From Psychroflexus sp. (lineage in GTDB: Bacteria; Bacteroidota; Bacteroidia; Flavobacteriales; Flavobacteriaceae), in the NCBI GenBank assembly GCA_007116535.1, contig SKIG01000017.1:1-5923 (forward strand): a stretch of DNA of 5,923 bases, read 5' to 3'. Below the pieces are notes generated by a model. It worked only from the letters and a program-made list of their open reading frames with translations. It was not told the origin of the DNA and did not search any database. Every line of letters begins with the position of its first letter. Within the stretch, counting starts at the first letter, position 1. The position numbers and the translations under genes were made by a program. Shown piece by piece: positions 1-4,957 of the stretch.

Positions 1-49
1 CGTAACCTTGTTTTCTTAATTCAGATATTTGTAGTGATAATGTTGACAT
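1..49 (-). CDS. N-terminal fragment of an unidentified protein (runs off left edge)
   Basis: An ATG at 49-47 on the minus strand opens a frame that stays open to the window edge and gives MSTLSLQISELRKQGY. The fragment starts with a plausible amphipathic helix (LQISELRKQGY) and has no signal peptide. A TAATTTTG -7 element lies about 40 bp upstream, and the next minus-strand gene upstream ends 74 bp away, so this looks like a real start with its own promoter. The L-x-x-L-R-K-Q-G-Y pattern resembles the N-terminus of a small Bacteroidota protein family often labelled 'phosphoribosylpyrophosphate synthetase', but 16 residues are too few to assign it. The opposite strand also has a short open stretch here (1-75), so the call is tentative. 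Confidence 0.5.
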   Translation of the reverse strand, partial: MSTLSLQISELRKQGY

Positions 50-87
50 TTTGTAGTGTTTTAAGTTTCTTCTAAAATATTAGATAA

Positions 88-98
88 TATCAAAATTA
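88..98 (-). promoter_or_regulatory. Bacteroidota-type -7 element (TAATTTTG)
   Basis: Read on the minus strand, 98-91 is TAATTTTG, a perfect match to the TAnnTTTG -7 consensus of Bacteroidota housekeeping promoters. It continues as TAATTTTGATA to 88. The predicted transcript start near 84-86 leaves a leader of about 35 nt before the ATG at 49. No TTG -33 element is visible at the usual distance, so strength is uncertain. The same 11-mer precedes the neighbouring small gene at 286-296. Confidence 0.45.
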
Positions 99-123
99 CA
101 GAATGGTTTATAATAGGTTTAAC

Positions 124-270
124 CTAATCTTTGTTATTTTCAGAAGAGTTTAACCCAAATAAACCAATAGGGAAGGCAAGAATAATCAACAGAAACATTC
201 CTGTTACAATTCCGTATATAGTAATACAAGCTGCAATGATGTAGAACCAAGTTGAGCGACTTAATTTCAT
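124..270 (-). CDS. 48-residue hydrophobic membrane miniprotein
   Basis: The ATG at 270-268 opens a 48-codon frame ending in TAG at 126-124. The protein has a short basic N-terminus (MKLSRS), a hydrophobic stretch from about residue 8 to 40 and a polar, acidic tail (NSSENNKD). The hydrophobic stretch is about 33 residues long, with glycines at 20 and 24 and a proline at 34. It could be one long helix or a tight two-helix hairpin in the inner membrane. There is no lipobox and no clear signal-peptidase site. A TAATTTTG -7 element sits 18 bp upstream of the ATG with a CAAA/TTTG -33 candidate behind it, which supports expression. The gene is divergent from the prenyl synthase gene. The family is not recognised and no function is proposed. 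The membrane-protein composition and the well-placed promoter are the reasons for calling it a gene. Confidence 0.65.
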   Translation of the reverse strand: MKLSRSTWFYIIAACITIYGIVTGMFLLIILAFPIGLFGLNSSENNKD

Positions 271-288
271 AATTCAATTTATTTGTAT

Positions 289-324
289 CAAAATTAAATT
301 TTTAAAATGAAATAATTTATCAAA
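289..324 (-). promoter_or_regulatory. Promoter for the 48-residue membrane protein gene
   Basis: On the minus strand, TTTG (324-321) is followed by a 24-bp spacer and TAATTTTG (296-289). This matches the Bacteroidota -33/-7 arrangement except that the spacer is slightly longer than usual. The predicted start of transcription near 282-284 would leave a leader of only about 12-14 nt. The -7 core with its flank, TAATTTTGATA, is identical to the one at 88-98. Confidence 0.5.
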
Positions 325-394
325 ACGCTATAACTTTCAGCTAAAATTCACTTTTAACCCAAGATTGTGTATTTGCCAAGTATTTATTTAGAAA

Positions 395-421
395 TTGTTT
401 TAACATTTAGTACTATCTTTG
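395..421 (+). promoter_or_regulatory. Promoter candidate for the polyprenyl synthase gene
   Basis: TTG at 395-397, a 16-bp spacer and TATCTTTG at 414-421 form a Bacteroidota-type promoter with a perfect TAnnTTTG -7 element and a spacer at the short end. The start codon (TTG at 429) lies only 7 bp beyond the -7 box. Transcription would therefore begin at or within a few bases of the start codon, giving a leaderless or nearly leaderless mRNA. Confidence 0.5.
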
Positions 422-428
422 CCAAACT

Positions 429-1406
429 TTGAAAACAGTTGAAAAAATAAAGCAGCCTATTGCACATGAAATGGAACTTTTCGAGAAAAAGTTCTCCTTG
501 TTCATGTCTTCACGCGTGGCGTTGCTCAACAAAATCACCCATTTTATAGTTAATAGAAAAGGAAAGCAAATGCGCCCTATGTTTGTGTTTTTGGTTGCTA
601 AAATGCTTTCTAAAGATGAAGTTAATGACCGCACATATCGAGGAGCTGCAGTAATTGAACTTATTCACACGGCTACTTTAGTGCATGATGATGTAGTAGA
701 CGACAGTAACAGAAGGCGTGGTTTTTTCTCTGTGAATGCTTTGTGGAAAAATAAAATTGCTGTTTTAGTAGGTGATTTTCTTTTGTCCAAAGGTTTGTTA
801 CTATCAATCGATAATGATGATTTTGACTTACTAAAAATCATTTCTGTTGCCGTTAGAGAAATGAGTGAAGGGGAGTTGCTTCAAATTGAAAAAGCGCGCA
901 GACTGGATATTACAGAAGAAGTTTATTATGAAATCATTCGACAAAAAACAGCCACATTGATTGCTGCCTGTTGTAGCCTTGGCGCTGCAGCTGTCAAACC
1001 TGGCTCAGAAGATATTGAAAAAATGCGAAAATTTGGTGAGCTTATTGGCATGGCTTTTCAAATTAAAGACGACTTATTCGATTATGGCGAAGAAAAAATA
1101 GGTAAGCCAACAGGAATAGATATTAAAGAGCAAAAAATGACTTTGCCCTTAATTTATACCGTCAATAATGTTGCTGAAAAGGACAAGCGTTGGTTGATTA
1201 ATTCGGTAAAGAACCATAACAAAGACAAAAAACGTGTTCGTGAGGTAATCGAGTTTGTCAAAGAAAATGGAGGCTTGGATTATGCAATAGAAAAAATGAA
1301 ATATTTTCAACATGAAGCCTCTGCAATGTTGGATCAATATCCCGATTCAATTTACAAAGAATCTCTTCAAACAATGATAGATTACGTTATAGAACGAGAA
1401 AAGTAG
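429..1406 (+). CDS. ispB: Long-chain trans-polyprenyl diphosphate synthase
   Basis: This enzyme extends an allylic diphosphate with isopentenyl diphosphate units in the cytoplasm, probably to make the menaquinone side chain. The 325 residues cover a whole family member. GKQMRP is at 45-50, the first Asp-rich motif DDVVD at 87-91 is followed by RRRG (95-98), the second Asp-rich motif DDLFD is at 214-218, and GKPTGID is at 225-231. Both magnesium-binding motifs are intact. The residues four and five before the first motif are Thr83 and Ala82. Small residues there are typical of long-chain (octaprenyl/heptaprenyl type) enzymes rather than FPP or GGPP synthases; exact length is inferred. The start is TTG at 429: an in-frame TAG at 408 excludes anything longer, and the next Met (residue 15) would remove what I recall as a conserved KQPI-x-x-EMELFEKKF segment. 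The kinase-like gene follows after 33-39 bp. The symbol ispB is by family. Confidence 0.93.
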   Translation: MKTVEKIKQPIAHEMELFEKKFSLFMSSRVALLNKITHFIVNRKGKQMRPMFVFLVAKMLSKDEVNDRTYRGAAVIELIHTATLVHDDVVDDSNRRRGFFSVNALWKNKIAVLVGDFLLSKGLLLSIDNDDFDLLKIISVAVREMSEGELLQIEKARRLDITEEVYYEIIRQKTATLIAACCSLGAAAVKPGSEDIEKMRKFGELIGMAFQIKDDLFDYGEEKIGKPTGIDIKEQKMTLPLIYTVNNVAEKDKRWLINSVKNHNKDKKRVREVIEFVKENGGLDYAIEKMKYFQHEASAMLDQYPDSIYKESLQTMIDYVIEREK

Positions 1407-1445
1407 GAATTATAACTAACTTTAACTCCTTATTTTTTCTTGAAA

Positions 1446-2246
1446 ATGTATATTGCGGAGGATTATAAATTTATGAAGCAAAAGTTTCAACTACATACAA
1501 ATACCTCACTTTCGGATAAAGAATTCCTTTCTTTTGTAGAAGAATTTCCCCGTCGAGGGACGCAATTATATAAAGGAACTAGAAACGAACTTCGTTTTGA
1601 AAAAATCGGTGATGTTTGTGTAAATATCAAGCACTTCAAAACACCTCATTTTATTAATAGGTTAGCTTATCATTACATTCGCAAATCAAAAGCAGAACGA
1701 TCATTTTTATATGCTTCTAAGCTAATTTCTCTAGGAATAGGTACCCCAAAACCACTTGCATTTTTAGACAAGTATTCACTTTTTGGCACCTTAGATTCCT
1801 ATTATGCAAGTGAACATATCGAAGCTGATTTTAGCTTTCGAGAGTTAGAAAACTTCACCGACACCAAATTAAGGGATGAAGTGCTGAAAGCTTTTGCAGG
1901 CTTTACCTATCAAATGCATGAAAAAAATATTTACTTTAAAGATCATTCCCGCGGAAATACCTTGATGAAAAAAGAAGGAGATAGCTATCAGTTTTATTTG
2001 GTCGATTTGAACAGAATGCAATTCAAGTCACTAAGTGTAGAAGAGCGCATCCAAAACTTTGAACGACTATCTACTAATGAAGAAGTTATCAAAGTCATGG
2101 CTTATGCTTATGCTGATTTGATTCAACTTCCAAGAGAAGAAGTTTTTCAGAAGATGAAAAGTTACGCTATTGCTTATCATGACGGGTTTAAAAACAAACA
2201 AGCCCCAAAATATATGTGGCTTTTTTGGCGAAAAAAGAAATCTTGA
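1446..2246 (+). CDS. Lipopolysaccharide kinase (InaA/WaaP family)-like protein
   Basis: The sequence has the small protein-kinase-like fold of the Kdo/WaaP/InaA group, whose characterised members phosphorylate lipopolysaccharide core sugars at the inner membrane. Counting from ATG 1446 (266 residues), the ATP-anchoring lysine is in VNIK (K62) and the helix-C glutamate in KAERSFL (E84). The GIGTPKPLA hinge-like segment starts near 98. The catalytic loop KDHSRGNTL supplies D166 and N171, and the metal-binding aspartate is in LVDLN (D187). All key residues are present, so an active kinase is expected. The substrate is not shown and could be lipid A/core sugar or another envelope lipid. A TTG at 1440, in frame, would add two residues (MK). 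The ATG is preferred because it is preceded by AAA. No promoter is evident in the short gap, so cotranscription with the prenyl synthase is likely. The stop lies one base from the stop of the converging gene. Confidence 0.8.
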   Translation: MYIAEDYKFMKQKFQLHTNTSLSDKEFLSFVEEFPRRGTQLYKGTRNELRFEKIGDVCVNIKHFKTPHFINRLAYHYIRKSKAERSFLYASKLISLGIGTPKPLAFLDKYSLFGTLDSYYASEHIEADFSFRELENFTDTKLRDEVLKAFAGFTYQMHEKNIYFKDHSRGNTLMKKEGDSYQFYLVDLNRMQFKSLSVEERIQNFERLSTNEEVIKVMAYAYADLIQLPREEVFQKMKSYAIAYHDGFKNKQAPKYMWLFWRKKKS

Positions 2247-2247
2247 T

Positions 2248-2703
2248 TTATTCGTAAATTCTAGTGTCCGTGATGGAAATGATTTTCCATTTCTCATTTA
2301 CTTTCACAAAAGTGAAATAGTTTACCCCTTTATGAGAAAAATTACCATTCACAAAAAATCGGTAGTTTGTTGAAGCAAATGCCATATATTCATCTACTTG
2401 TATGTGAATATCACTAAATTCTTCTCGTATTTCAACTTCATTTGTTAAGGATGCAATAGAAGTAAAGAAGTCTTCAATAGCTTCGTTTATTATTCGTTCA
2501 TTTTCATTTTGAACTAATACAGATTTAAGATTAGCTTCAGGAGTAAAAAAATCTGCCAATTTTTTCTCATCTTTAGCATTGAGTGCTTCAAAAAATTCGT
2601 TCACATGATTTTCAATTTCAACTTCAACTTCAACTTGTGAAAAAGTTAGATTTGAAAACATCAGAATTATCATCAAAGTAAAAAAGTGTTTCATGTTGTT
2701 CAT
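2248..2703 (-). CDS. Secreted NTF2-like (SnoaL/DUF4440-type) protein
   Basis: A 151-residue protein with an N-terminal signal peptide: a basic start (MKHFF from Met4), a hydrophobic core and a likely signal peptidase I site after TFS (S22|Q23). The mature part starts with an alternating VEVEVEIE segment. It then has the helix typical of NTF2-like domains (VNEFFEALNAKDEKKLADFF, 34-53) and ends with a beta segment containing FTFVKVNEKWKIISI (130-144). This pattern matches SnoaL-like/'nuclear transport factor 2 family' proteins. The fold is used for ligand binding or catalysis, and no catalytic residues can be assigned. It is probably periplasmic or exported. The ATG at 2703 abuts the stop of the exporter gene (TAAATG), suggesting translational coupling. 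A start at Met4 (2694) gives an equally good signal peptide. It is the last gene of the xerD-exporter cluster. Confidence 0.75.
   Translation of the reverse strand: MNNMKHFFTLMIILMFSNLTFSQVEVEVEIENHVNEFFEALNAKDEKKLADFFTPEANLKSVLVQNENERIINEAIEDFFTSIASLTNEVEIREEFSDIHIQVDEYMAFASTNYRFFVNGNFSHKGVNYFTFVKVNEKWKIISITDTRIYE
2611..2637 (-). repeat. Hexanucleotide tandem repeat inside the NTF2-like gene
   Basis: On the plus strand, TTCAAC occurs three times in a row (2617-2634), preceded by one variant unit TTCAAT (2611-2616) and followed by a partial TTG. On the coding strand it reads (GTTGAA)n and encodes the Val-Glu repeat at residues 24-31, immediately after the predicted signal-peptide cleavage site. 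Because the unit is six bases, gain or loss of copies keeps the frame. Confidence 0.7.
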
Positions 2704-3321
2704 TTAAAAAAATAAAATAAATACCGCAATACTAATAAAAGTTACTATTTGAAGATAGTTAAAGTACTTAAAATCGATGTTTTTCTTAGTTAAGAATTGG
2801 TTGATATAATCAGCAAACCAAGCAATAGTTGAAAAAATCAGAAAAGCTTGTACAATAAAAACTCCACCCAATACATAAAATTGAAGCACTGTATTTTCTT
2901 CATAATTCCATAAGAAACCAGGTAGCAAGGCAAGAAAAAACAAGGTGACTTTTGGGTTGAGTACATTCATCAAAACACCACGTTTAAGTAATTGAGTACT
3001 ACTCATTTTTGGGATTTCATTGGCCTCTATTTTTAGTTTTGAGTTGCTTTTGTAAACTTTATACGCTAAGTACAGCAAATAAAAAACTCCAAAATATTGA
3101 ATAGCATAATATAAGATACTAGAGCTTTGTATAAGAGCTGAAATCCCAAAAGCTACAAGACTAGTATGAACAATTATTCCACTTACCAAGCCTATAGTTA
3201 ATGTAATTCCTGCTTTTTTGCCATGCGTAATTCCCTGTACAAGAACGTACATATTGTCAGGGCCGGGAGAAATAGTGAGTAGGATAGAGGCTCCTAGAAA
3301 ACTTATGATACTTGTGAGCAT
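2704..3321 (-). CDS. LysE/RhtB family amino-acid exporter
   Basis: A 205-residue inner-membrane protein of normal length for the LysE/RhtB/YggA exporter family, which expels amino acids or related small molecules using the proton gradient. The hallmark SPGPD motif is at residues 18-22 in helix 1, and NPKVTLFFLALLPGF (122-136) is the second conserved segment. Hydrophobic segments lie near 4-25, 40-64, 70-89, 113-137, 147-170 and 187-205, fitting six helices. Between helices 3 and 4 is a basic, polar loop (91-112). The substrate cannot be told from sequence; homoserine, threonine, lysine and leucine exporters all share these motifs. The ATG shares its first base with the xerD stop (TAATG), and its own stop abuts the ATG of the NTF2-like gene, so it should be translated as the middle gene of a coupled operon. 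No internal promoter is seen. Confidence 0.87.
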   Translation of the reverse strand: MLTSIISFLGASILLTISPGPDNMYVLVQGITHGKKAGITLTIGLVSGIIVHTSLVAFGISALIQSSSILYYAIQYFGVFYLLYLAYKVYKSNSKLKIEANEIPKMSSTQLLKRGVLMNVLNPKVTLFFLALLPGFLWNYEENTVLQFYVLGGVFIVQAFLIFSTIAWFADYINQFLTKKNIDFKYFNYLQIVTFISIAVFILFF

Positions 3322-4226
3322 TAGTTTCGTTTACTAAAAGGGTGGTAATTTAGCAATTCTTGCCTTACAAATTGCTTGTCGAGGTGCATATAAATTTCTG
3401 TTGTAGTAATGCTTTCATGCCCAAGCATTTCCTGAATTGCACGAAGATCGGCACCATTTTCAAGTAAGTGAGTAGCAAAAGAATGACGAAACGTGTGTGG
3501 GCTAATATTCTTTTTTAGTCCAATTTTTTCAGCTTGTGTCTTTATTATAGTGAAAATCATGGCTCTTGTTAGTTGTCTACCTCGTCTGTTCAAGAACAAA
3601 ATGTCTTTATGCTGAGAGTCAATGTCTTGGTGATTTCTGATGTTTTTTTGGTAATTTTCGATAAGTGTCTGCGTACTTGGCGCAATTGGGATAAAACGTT
3701 GTTTGTTTCCTTTACCCACTACTTGTATGAAGCCTTCTTTAAAGAATAAATCTGAAATCCGCAGACTAATAAGCTCACTTACGCGAAGTCCGCAACTATA
3801 AAGAGTTTCTAAGATTACTTTATTGCGCTCTCCTTGCGGATGAGACAAATCTATACTTGAAATTAGTTGGTCTATTTCATCAATGGATAGTGTATCGGGA
3901 AGCTTTCTTCCAATTTTTGGTGCTTCTATTAGTTGCATAGGGTCGTCGTTACGAATGTTTTCCGTAATTAGAAAATCAAAAAAACTTCGTAGTCCTGAAA
4001 GTACTCTAGATTGTGACCTTGCATTTAGTTCTTTAGCTATATGTGTAATAAAATCTTTAATTTCGTTTTCTGAAATTTGCGAAGGTGAAGATTGAATATC
4101 GTCTTCCTCTAAGAATCGAAGTAACCTTCTAACATCAAATAAGTAGTTTTCGACTGAATTAGTAGACATGCCTCTCTCCAAAGAAAGATAGTGCTTAAAA
4201 CTTTGAATTGCTTGTTTCCAGTTCAC
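3321..4226 (-). CDS. xerD: Tyrosine site-specific recombinase XerD
   Basis: XerD acts with a partner recombinase at dif to resolve chromosome dimers before cell division, under FtsK control. The 301 residues match the usual length. The N-terminal SAM-like DNA-binding domain spans about 1-90 and the catalytic domain about 108-295. All catalytic residues are present: R148 (CGLRVSEL), K172 (GKGNKQR), H244 and R247 (HTFRHSFATHLLE), H270 (LGHESI) and nucleophile Y279 (IYMHL). The start is GTG at 4226-4224: an in-frame stop lies three codons upstream, and the next Met (residue 20) would delete the first DNA-binding helix. The MNWK beginning is also typical of flavobacterial XerD as I recall it. The gene is divergent from aroQ and its stop overlaps the exporter start. 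In a single-copy, non-mobile context like this it reads as the housekeeping Xer rather than an integrase, although Bacteroidota recombinases can be hard to divide into XerC and XerD. Confidence 0.93.
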   Translation of the reverse strand: MNWKQAIQSFKHYLSLERGMSTNSVENYLFDVRRLLRFLEEDDIQSSPSQISENEIKDFITHIAKELNARSQSRVLSGLRSFFDFLITENIRNDDPMQLIEAPKIGRKLPDTLSIDEIDQLISSIDLSHPQGERNKVILETLYSCGLRVSELISLRISDLFFKEGFIQVVGKGNKQRFIPIAPSTQTLIENYQKNIRNHQDIDSQHKDILFLNRRGRQLTRAMIFTIIKTQAEKIGLKKNISPHTFRHSFATHLLENGADLRAIQEMLGHESITTTEIYMHLDKQFVRQELLNYHPFSKRN

Positions 4227-4248
4227 AGTATATACTTATTATGAATTA

Positions 4249-4277
4249 TAAAAATATGTATTAGTGTTATTTACCAA
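4249..4277 (-). promoter_or_regulatory. Weak promoter candidate for xerD
   Basis: On the minus strand, TTG (4277-4275), an 18-bp spacer and TATTTTTA (4256-4249) approach the -33/-7 consensus, with the final G of TAnnTTTG replaced by A. The GTG start lies 22 bp downstream. No perfect -7 element was found on this strand between xerD and aroQ, so this is the best available candidate only. Confidence 0.3.
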
Positions 4278-4371
4278 TTAAAAATTTTTTATTCACCATG
4301 TATTATTGTTTTTTTACAAAACTCACTTATATATAGACTAAACCTAATTTCCCTAACCTACTTAATCAATA

Positions 4372-4405
4372 ATCATTGCATTTTTTTTAAAAAAACAATA
4401 ATGAT
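4372..4405. repeat. Imperfect inverted repeat in the xerD-aroQ divergent region
   Basis: ATCATT (4372-4377) and AATGAT (4400-4405) are exact inverted copies flanking a core of T8A7 (4381-4395) that can itself pair. The left arm belongs to CAATAATCATTG (4367-4378), and CAATAAT recurs directly at 4396-4402. The element sits in the 283-bp gene-free region 4227-4509, about 145 bp from xerD and 105 bp from aroQ. It could be a protein-binding site or a bent A/T tract. Nothing else except candidate promoter elements is seen in this region; no RNA gene or riboswitch is recognisable. Confidence 0.4.
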
Positions 4406-4482
4406 AGCTAAAAATTCAAGAATAATGTAGATAAATATTTACTAACCTGTAAAAATATTAAAAATAGATAAATTTTTTTTTT

Positions 4483-4490
4483 TATTTTTG
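4483..4490 (+). promoter_or_regulatory. -7 element for aroQ (TATTTTTG)
   Basis: TATTTTTG matches TAnnTTTG perfectly and ends 19 bp before the aroQ ATG, predicting a leader of about 12-15 nt. No TTG -33 element lies 17-23 bp upstream, where the sequence is almost pure A/T. The -7 box overlaps the end of an 11-base T run (4473-4483). In such T-rich sequence a chance match is possible. Confidence 0.4.
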
Positions 4491-4509
4491 TAAAAAAGTT
4501 TTTTTATTA

Positions 4510-4938
4510 ATGAAAATACATATTATTAATGGACCTAATTTAAACCTTTTAGGAAAAAGAGAGCCTGAAATTTATGGTTCCATTACTTTTCAAGAATATT
4601 TCTCAACGCTTCAATTTAAATATAAAAATATAGAACTTTCTTATTTTCAAAGTAACATCGAAGGTGAATTGATATCTGAGCTTCAAGAAGCTGATAACAA
4701 TCTCGATGGTATCATTCTTAATGCTGCGGCTTACACACACACATCAATAGCTATTGCAGATGCAATTAAGGCAATAAATACCCCAGTTGTAGAAGTTCAT
4801 ATTTCTAATGTGTATGCACGTGAAGATTTTCGAAAAAAATCTTACATATCTCCAAATGTTGTTGGAGTAATTGCAGGCTTTGGACTTGATAGCTATAGCT
4901 TAGCAATACAATCTTTAATAAATTTTAATAATCAATAA
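4510..4938 (+). CDS. aroQ: Type II 3-dehydroquinate dehydratase
   Basis: AroQ removes water from 3-dehydroquinate to give 3-dehydroshikimate, the third step of the shikimate pathway to chorismate and aromatic compounds. It works in the cytoplasm, normally as a dodecamer. At 142 residues it has the standard length. Visible family motifs are the start IINGPNLNLLGKREPEIYG (5-23) with the flexible-lid arginine R17 and catalytic tyrosine Y22. QSNIEGELI (47-55), LNAAAYTHTS (70-79) with N71, EVHISN (95-100) with catalytic H97, and the substrate-binding AREDFRKKS (103-111) follow. All catalytic residues are in place. ATG at 4510 gives the canonical N-terminus. It is divergent from xerD, an arrangement I recall from other flavobacteria, and probably shares a transcript with the lipoprotein gene 19 bp downstream. 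Confidence 0.95.
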   Translation: MKIHIINGPNLNLLGKREPEIYGSITFQEYFSTLQFKYKNIELSYFQSNIEGELISELQEADNNLDGIILNAAAYTHTSIAIADAIKAINTPVVEVHISNVYAREDFRKKSYISPNVVGVIAGFGLDSYSLAIQSLINFNNQ

Positions 4939-4957
4939 TTCTTATAATTTCACTTAC

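Noticed and set aside
1..75. A plus-strand open stretch at the left edge ending in TAA at 73-75, encoding a hydrophobic tail (RNLVFLIQIFVV...).
   Set aside because: It could be the end of a membrane protein, but the minus strand over the same bases has an ATG with a good -7 element 40 bp upstream. The hydrophobic reading is what the reverse complement of a Leu/Ile/Gln/Lys-rich start would give.
105..126. GGTTTA repeated at 105-110 and 116-121, and the short palindrome TAGGTTTAACCTA at 114-126.
   Set aside because: Six-base arms with a one-base centre cannot form a useful hairpin, and there is no T tract. It overlaps the stop codon of the miniprotein. Chance is the simpler explanation in this AT-rich sequence.
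413..634. Minus-strand 73-codon open frame opposite the start of the prenyl synthase gene.
   Set aside because: It lies wholly opposite a well-supported gene and its promoter and shows no domain or signal. The same applies to the minus-strand frame at 1149-1337.
2067..2373. Open frames on both strands across the convergent junction (minus 2067-2297, plus 2170-2373).
   Set aside because: Both are antisense or out-of-frame readings of the kinase and NTF2-like genes, with no promoter and no recognisable protein features.
3883..4095. Plus-strand 70-codon frame inside xerD.
   Set aside because: It is antisense to the conserved XerD coding sequence, and its Ser/Ile-rich composition is what the reverse of that gene gives.
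3321..4226. Possible phage or transposon integrase, marking a mobile element.
   Set aside because: Length, motifs and housekeeping neighbours fit chromosomal XerD. No attachment-site repeats, tRNA or other mobile-element genes are visible.
4227..4509. Possible small RNA or riboswitch in the 283-bp gap between xerD and aroQ.
   Set aside because: No GC-containing stem, conserved riboswitch core or terminator hairpin is visible. The region is nearly all A/T, with only candidate promoter elements and the imperfect palindrome.
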